DNA of 64,000 bases from contig NC_030678.2 in assembly GCF_000004195.4 (NCBI RefSeq), forward strand, positions 32,154,201-32,218,200, written 5' to 3'. A model generated the notes under the pieces. That model had not been told where the DNA came from, made no database searches, and was given only the letters and a program-made list of their open reading frames with translations. This document shows positions 59,004-64,000 of the stretch, piece after piece. A program made the translations under genes and the position numbers. Source of the stretch: Xenopus tropicalis. Its lineage: Eukaryota; Chordata; Amphibia; Anura; Pipidae. Every line of letters begins with the position of its first letter. Within the stretch, counting starts at the first letter, position 1.

Positions 59004-60299
59004 CCTAAAGTGATTACTTTACACCCACAGTAATCTCCTACAATTTTCTCTGGCTCACACAAAATATGTAGGCGAAGCTGGAGGGGAATACAGCAAGCAT
59101 TGCTAATACAGGAAAAGTGTCAGCCTCCTTTGAGCCTAAAAATGTGCGGAAGAAAGACCAGTTTTGGGGCAAAGCACTTGCTAATTTTGTTGTGTTTATG
59201 AAACTGCTTACTGCCCGGCCTTTTTAGTCACCATAAGGAAGTGATTCAGTCATTACAGGTCCCAACAGTTGCAACGAAATTGCCACTAAACAGTAAGATA
59301 ATTTAATACACACTTCCCTTAGGAGAGTTTGCCAGTAATAGCCATTACCAGATGAAAGGGGCTGCTGCACAATGGGGTGGCAGGCAGGAATACACATGCG
59401 GAATGGTGCAAGTAATCAGACTTCCCTATCTCAGTACACACACCGCAGACGCTGAGCTAAACAAGGAATTTTTCTAAGTTGCTTTTTTGCTGGTTTCACA
59501 TCTGGCTCACACAATAATAATAAAATGACTGTGCAGGTGCAGTCTCACTGGCACTACAGTTTCTCTGAAAGCATACAGTTATTGGGTTAGAACGACATAT
59601 GTCACATAAAATTATACCTCCCAGCTCTATACACATATACCAAATATGTAAACATTATTTAAAGTATTCTGTTTGCAAAATGATTTATTCCTTATTTGAA
59701 CAATGATTTGAAAATTACTGGATCTTTACAATACTAGCTGCATTTGGGAGGAAACATTTTCAGGGAATAACAAAACATTAAAGGGCTAATTATCGCACTG
59801 GAGGTAAAGTGCAACATGCAAAAAACAGATGCACCTTGTTTTCGCCATGCACCAATGGGTGGGTGCCTGCCATGTAACAGGTCACGTGTGTGTTATCAAT
59901 CATAAGGCACTCCAAAAAGCAACAGGCATGTCAAGCCCTGCACTTAATCCCTGCTTGAGCAGGCCTTAAGAACAGGTCTCTCTTGCACTAAAGAGAGCCG
60001 CAACCAGCACATTGCATCAGATGCACCAACAGGTGCAACTGGAGCAAAGGTTTAATGCGCATTTGCACTGAATAAATGGTAGGTACAAGTTCAAAGTGCA
60101 CAACATCATGTCCGCTACCAATCTCAGGCCGTATTACCTATTGTATTATCTATTGACCTCTAAAAGAGACCCCTGGATCTGCTGCACATTTCCCCAGGAA
60201 AAGTGATCCCCACAGAAGAACCCAAGACACTGATCAACCTGATTCTCCCTTAAAAACTTGGTGGTGGTGGTGATGGGGGGGTTATCAATCAAATGCCAA

Positions 60300-60410
60300 A
60301 GCGGTTGCTATAATATGCCATAGACAGTCACTATTTATTAGGCTGGTGGGGGGGCTGTTTGGGCCTCTGTGTACTTGGAATGCCAGGGTCTATTTTGAAT
60401 CCCAGTTCAG
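60300..60410. mobile_element. CAGGCC-type hAT-like element, inverted and partial
   Basis: GCCATAGACAGTCACTATTT, GGCTGGTGGGGGGGCTGTTT, GGGCCTCTGTGTACTT and TTTTGAATCCCAGTTCAG are reverse complements of the 58108 blocks. The GCCAGAATCC end is missing. Confidence 0.68.
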
Positions 60411-61243
60411 ACCTAACTATTGGTTAGTGAAATAGTCAAGCGTTAGCAGCCAAATCCTACCAATTTAGGGCTATCTTAAGACTATGTCATATGAATACTT
60501 TTCCTTCTAAGTAAATATGAGTCCACTTGACCTATATTCTGACTATACAGGATCTCAACTGTGACAAAGATTGAGGAATCGGACAGCAAACTCTGGAAAC
60601 ATGATAACAAAGGGATAAAATATCACATTTAAGCCTCAGTTCTTTTCCTGTCCTTGTGTGCCAATTATACCAAAATACATCTTCATAAGAATCTAAAGAG
60701 CAGACAGCACATATTTGTTGCACACAACACAAGGTCTTCTCCCAGGCACCCTGCCCTATGACACTCTATTATCTGTTCCCATCCTGTCCAGTGACTTACA
60801 CCCATCAAAAATGATGAAACAGTTATAGCTTCAAGGAAGCACATGACACTCCAGAGGAAATAAAAAGGTGCAGGAAGGTTAACAGAAAAATGTTATCACA
60901 GAGAACATAAAGTGTCTTACATGCAACCTCAGTGGGTCTCTGCATTCATCTAGCAAAAAAAAAAAAAAAGAATGCATTTGTGCACAAATAGAGTGCCATT
61001 GCGTAATGGGAAAGCAGTCTCTCATAATGTACAAGTACTGCATAAATCAGGGTACTAGCTGCTGGTATCCTTTCAATGGAAAGAAAGTGAAATTCCATTT
61101 TATAAAATGGCAGCAGCAGAGCAAATTAAAAGAAGCACCAGCCTGATTCAGCCAGGCCTCACATGCACAACAACATGGCCTCACCCAAATAACTTCCAAA
61201 ATTACAATTATTTCAACAGGCACTTTAAAGATAATCGTTATGG

Positions 61244-61614
61244 CAGTGGTCTCCAACCTTTTTTGCACCATGGACCGGTTTCAAGCAAGACAATTTTTCC
61301 GAGGACCAGGGGTGGTGGGTATAATACAGCTCATCATAATACAAAATCAGTGGGAGACCTGAGCTTGTTTCCCTGCAACTTGAAGTGCCCAGCCCCTTGC
61401 TCTTCTTACTCCCACCTAATTGGTGATGTCCCCTGATGCTTAGTATGGAGCTTTAAGTACTTTGATCCTTTTCGTGATCAGTAGAAAGCTTCCTGGGCTT
61501 CGCATAGTTGTTATCATGGAGTTGGGATCACAGGTAATTGGGACCAGAGGTGGCCCAGTTCAGCACAGCCCACGGGCAGGCACCGGTCCCAGGCCCGGTG
61601 GTTGGGGACCCCTG
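61244..61614. mobile_element. hAT-like element (GGACCGGTTTC type) with near-perfect TSD
   Basis: A 371-bp element starts CAGTGGTCTCCAACCTTTTT and ends GTGGTTGGGGACCCCTG. Flanks CGTTATGG (61236-61243) and GGTTATGG (61615-61622) match at seven of eight. The interior ATGGACCGGTTTCAAGCAAG near the left and CACCGGTCCCAGGCCCGG near the right extend the terminal pairing. Confidence 0.82.
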
Positions 61615-61818
61615 GGTTATGGTACATAGTGTTTTTGTAAATTCTGCAACTGTTCCATGCGCCCGGTTAGCCTAATAGTTACTGTAAGATCTTGCGAGTA
61701 GGACCCTTTAATCCAATTTTTACTGTGTAACCTTTGTAACCCGTTGGTTACAAATTAATGTTAAGCACTATGTAACTTTCTGGTGCTATAAAAAAAAAAT
61801 GAAGATATGTAGAAAGAG

Positions 61819-61998
61819 TAAAGCTGGCCATACACAGGCAGATTTGTCCCCTTAAAACAAATTCGGCAGCTTATCTGCCAATGTATGGGCCAAATGATTG
61901 GACCAGCCCAATACTGCCCACCTCAAGGTGAGCATATCAGAGTAGGATCAAGGCGAGGCCACCATATTAATAGATCTTCATGTGTATGGCCAACTTCA
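61819..61998. mobile_element. GGCCATACACG-family MITE, short
   Basis: It starts TAAAGCTGGCCATACACAGG and ends CATGTGTATGGCCAACTT. About 180 bp, shorter than the other copies. Confidence 0.75.
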
Positions 61999-63039
61999 GA
62001 TGCCTAATTGGGCACTGCAGCTCTCACCATTGTATTAAACAAGGCAAAGTCTCAATATACAAGGGCCACTGCACAAGGCATACTAGGAATGTTAAGGTCG
62101 CTATCTTCTGGCCCACAGGACAATTTTGGACAATCTGAACTCCATGGTTTATAAATAGCCCAAACACCTCTGCAGACAGCACACATTGGCTAATATGTAA
62201 GTAGCCAAGCAAGCACTTGTGTAACCTTGTTGGGTGATAGCTGCCCAAAAGTGAAGCAGTCTGCAAGCAGGCCATTCACATTGATACTACATGGCATTGG
62301 TTGCTTTCACCCCCATGTGTTTGGGCTATTTAAAAACACAGCCTCCAAAGCCCCCTTAATTGCCCCACATGCCATAGTGCTTAAAGTCTGTGTGTCTAAA
62401 ACCTCTCTGAAAATCTCCTTCACTGCAGCTTGTCTAAACTGATGGAGGTGACTGATGGCAGTACTTAAAATTTGAAAAAAAAATATTTTTAATTTAAGAT
62501 CAAGTACAAAAACATTTGCAATATATATTGGAAAGTTTTGAAATACTATTCTGTTGCAGACATAGCAGTTTCTATAACTATTTTCTGAAAACATGTGGCA
62601 GAAAATAGATCCCATTTTTAAGAAAACAAGTGAAGAGATGGTTAAACAGATTCCAGTCTTCTTACAGATACGGTATCTGTGGTCTGACTGGGTGGCAACG
62701 TACAGACTACACTAAAGATATGCCGCATGTGAATTACTGATAAAATATGGGAATCGCATTTTGTGCTGGGAGGAGAACACAGAGCCATCAAAACAAACAT
62801 TCTGGTCCATATTGCCTATAAAGGACTTAAGAGCATATGAGAGAATGTAATCATTGTCTGCCTCTGGTATATGAATTAATATACAAGAGTCAGGCAATAT
62901 ACTGTACATTAATCTAGCTACTGCAGAACTGCCCTTACTGGGCGGGTTTGAGGTTATCAGGGGGTAGCTGGCAGTTATAGTTCAGCAACAACAGAAACTG
63001 GCTCTCCCAATATCATATTTCAGGGTCACTGAAATGGTT

Positions 63040-63145
63040 TCTGGAGTACAAGCAAATTAGATTGCAAGCTGCTCTGAGGCAGGGAATGAACTGCTCTGTA
63101 CAAATGCACAATATTTTGGAACTACATAAAGGACTGTAGATAAAT
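63040..63145 (+). repeat. SINE/LINE-tail fragment
   Basis: TTAGATTGCAAGCTGCTCTGAGGCAGGGAATGA with CTGTACAAATGC and ACTACATAAAGGACTGTAGATAAATAA resembles the 'attgtaagct..gggcaggga..tataaataa' tail of the repeat at 18698 and 41203. Confidence 0.5.
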
Positions 63146-63338
63146 AACAGCAATAAAGGAGAAAGTGTTAAAAAGGTGTTGCGAAGCTTAAAAACAAAAA
63201 TCTGACAAAGTGCTGAACCACAACACTCTATATGACATACCTAAAGGACCTAAAATGAATGCTAATAAAAATGCTATATTTTATGTGCTACACTTGCTCT
63301 ACTTCTAACTAATGCACTGTCAAAGATCTTGAATCGTG

Positions 63339-63646
63339 TTAACATGGCCATACTCGGTAAGATCCACTCATTTGGTGAGGGCCCCAAACGAGCAGATCTT
63401 CTCCCGATCTCCCTACGGCCAAACGATACAATTACAATGATGGGCATAGGGGCAGTCAGACCAAGGACAGCATCAATAAGCTGATGCTGTCCCATATCCG
63501 ACAGGAAGAATTAACCTGCCTAATCAACGCCTTGACGATTTTAGCCCAGATATCGATCAGGGAAGATACATCGGGAGATAAACTGCCGACTCAGTCTAAA
63601 GGACTCGAATCTGCAAATTAACTCTGCCCATGTATGGCCACCTCCT
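63339..63646. mobile_element. GGCCATACACG-family MITE
   Basis: It starts TTAACATGGCCATACTCGGT and ends CCCATGTATGGCCACCT. The interior CAGATATCGATCAGGGAAGA, GATGGGCATAGGGGCAGTCA and CATCAATAAGCTGATGCTG match the 32071, 36411 and 42826 copies. Confidence 0.72.
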
Positions 63647-63659
63647 TTGTGTGCCAGTG

Positions 63660-63800
63660 GCACTGCACATGCTCAGTGTGTCTGGGCAGCTGTTGAGAAG
63701 CTAGGAATAGGAGGTCTTGAAAATTCATAAAGAAAACTGAGATTGCCTGTCCTAGAAGCTGATGCTACAGGGCTGATTATTAAATTCTGATGCAAAATGC
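63660..63800. repeat. Inverted relative of the 655/52270 repeat
   Basis: AGCAGCTGTTGAGAAGCT-like sequence (GGGCAGCTGTTGAGAAGCTA), CCTGTCCTAGAAGCTGATGC, TACAGGGCTGATTATTAAA are reverse-complement relatives of the stretch at 655-760. Confidence 0.6.
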
Positions 63801-64000
63801 ACTGGTCTCTGAGCAGCCATGTAATGTGAACCCAGTGTTCTCTCCAGAATTGTTTTCTAGTTGATAGGATTTTTAAAAAGATATATATGTATTGAAAATG
63901 CTCTGAGATGACCACTTTCCGAAGTCTCTGACAAAAAGTCAAACATGGCGCCATCTGTGGGAGGGAACAAGCAATCTGTGATTAGCTTTTCTTAACCAGC

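Larger units (their letters stand above)
46881..64000. other. Upstream region without recognisable genes
   Basis: This region is upstream of the ssh2 exon found here. It could be intergenic or, if the canonical SSH2 first exon lies farther out, part of a larger first intron. I searched for Slingshot-like N-terminal coding sequence and other families and found only transposon copies. Stretches 48490-48990, 49310-49720, 50440-51030, 51130-51980, 54800-55380, 59010-60290, 60420-61240 and 62000-63040 contain nothing I can identify. Confidence 0.7.

Noticed and set aside
62307..62615. A 102-codon minus-strand open frame
   Set aside because: AT-rich, no recognisable domain, no conserved neighbours.

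Overview
This window is vertebrate, and almost certainly from a clawed frog (Xenopus). It holds a split gene with GT-AG introns. It is also packed with transposon families typical of Xenopus: TTAA-flanked T2-type MITEs, hAT, PIF/Harbinger-like and Tc1/mariner-like non-autonomous elements, and CR1/L2-group LINEs ending in TATGTAAC-type tails. The sequence alone does not separate X. tropicalis from X. laevis.

One protein-coding gene is recognisable: ssh2, which encodes the cofilin phosphatase Slingshot homolog 2. It lies on the minus strand from a CpG-rich promoter and first exon at about 46.3-46.7 kb to the catalytic exon at 2284-2484. I could place twelve coding exons with exact splice junctions. 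Every junction keeps phase, and together they encode 431 complete codons plus two bases. The assembled protein runs through the Slingshot N-terminal domain, the DEK-C-like domain and the dual-specificity phosphatase domain with its HCxxGxxR loop. The remaining 3' exons lie beyond position 1. The first exon seen here gives a short alternative N terminus rather than the MALVT-type start of the commonly described Slingshot proteins.

Layout: 1-2283 is the start of the intron after exon 12, with a nested pair of TTAA-type elements. 2284-27163 holds exons 12 to 2 with introns of 134 bp to 7.9 kb. These introns contain a near-complete antisense LINE reverse transcriptase, a 131-bp TA microsatellite, a perfect 45-bp hairpin and several MITEs. 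27164-46265 is the 19-kb first intron. 46266-46720 is exon 1 and the presumed promoter, followed upstream by a 13-bp minisatellite. 46881-64000 is upstream DNA in which I recognise no gene, only transposon copies, many of them nested.

The most informative structures are the repeat junctions: intact 8-bp duplications around hAT-like copies, two Harbinger-like MITEs sharing one TAA target site, a LINE inserted inside a Tc1-type MITE, hAT elements inserted in other elements, and a 292-bp element that is almost wholly palindromic. I found no CRISPR array, bacterial-type operon or new protein system. The window is an ordinary but repeat-rich vertebrate gene region.
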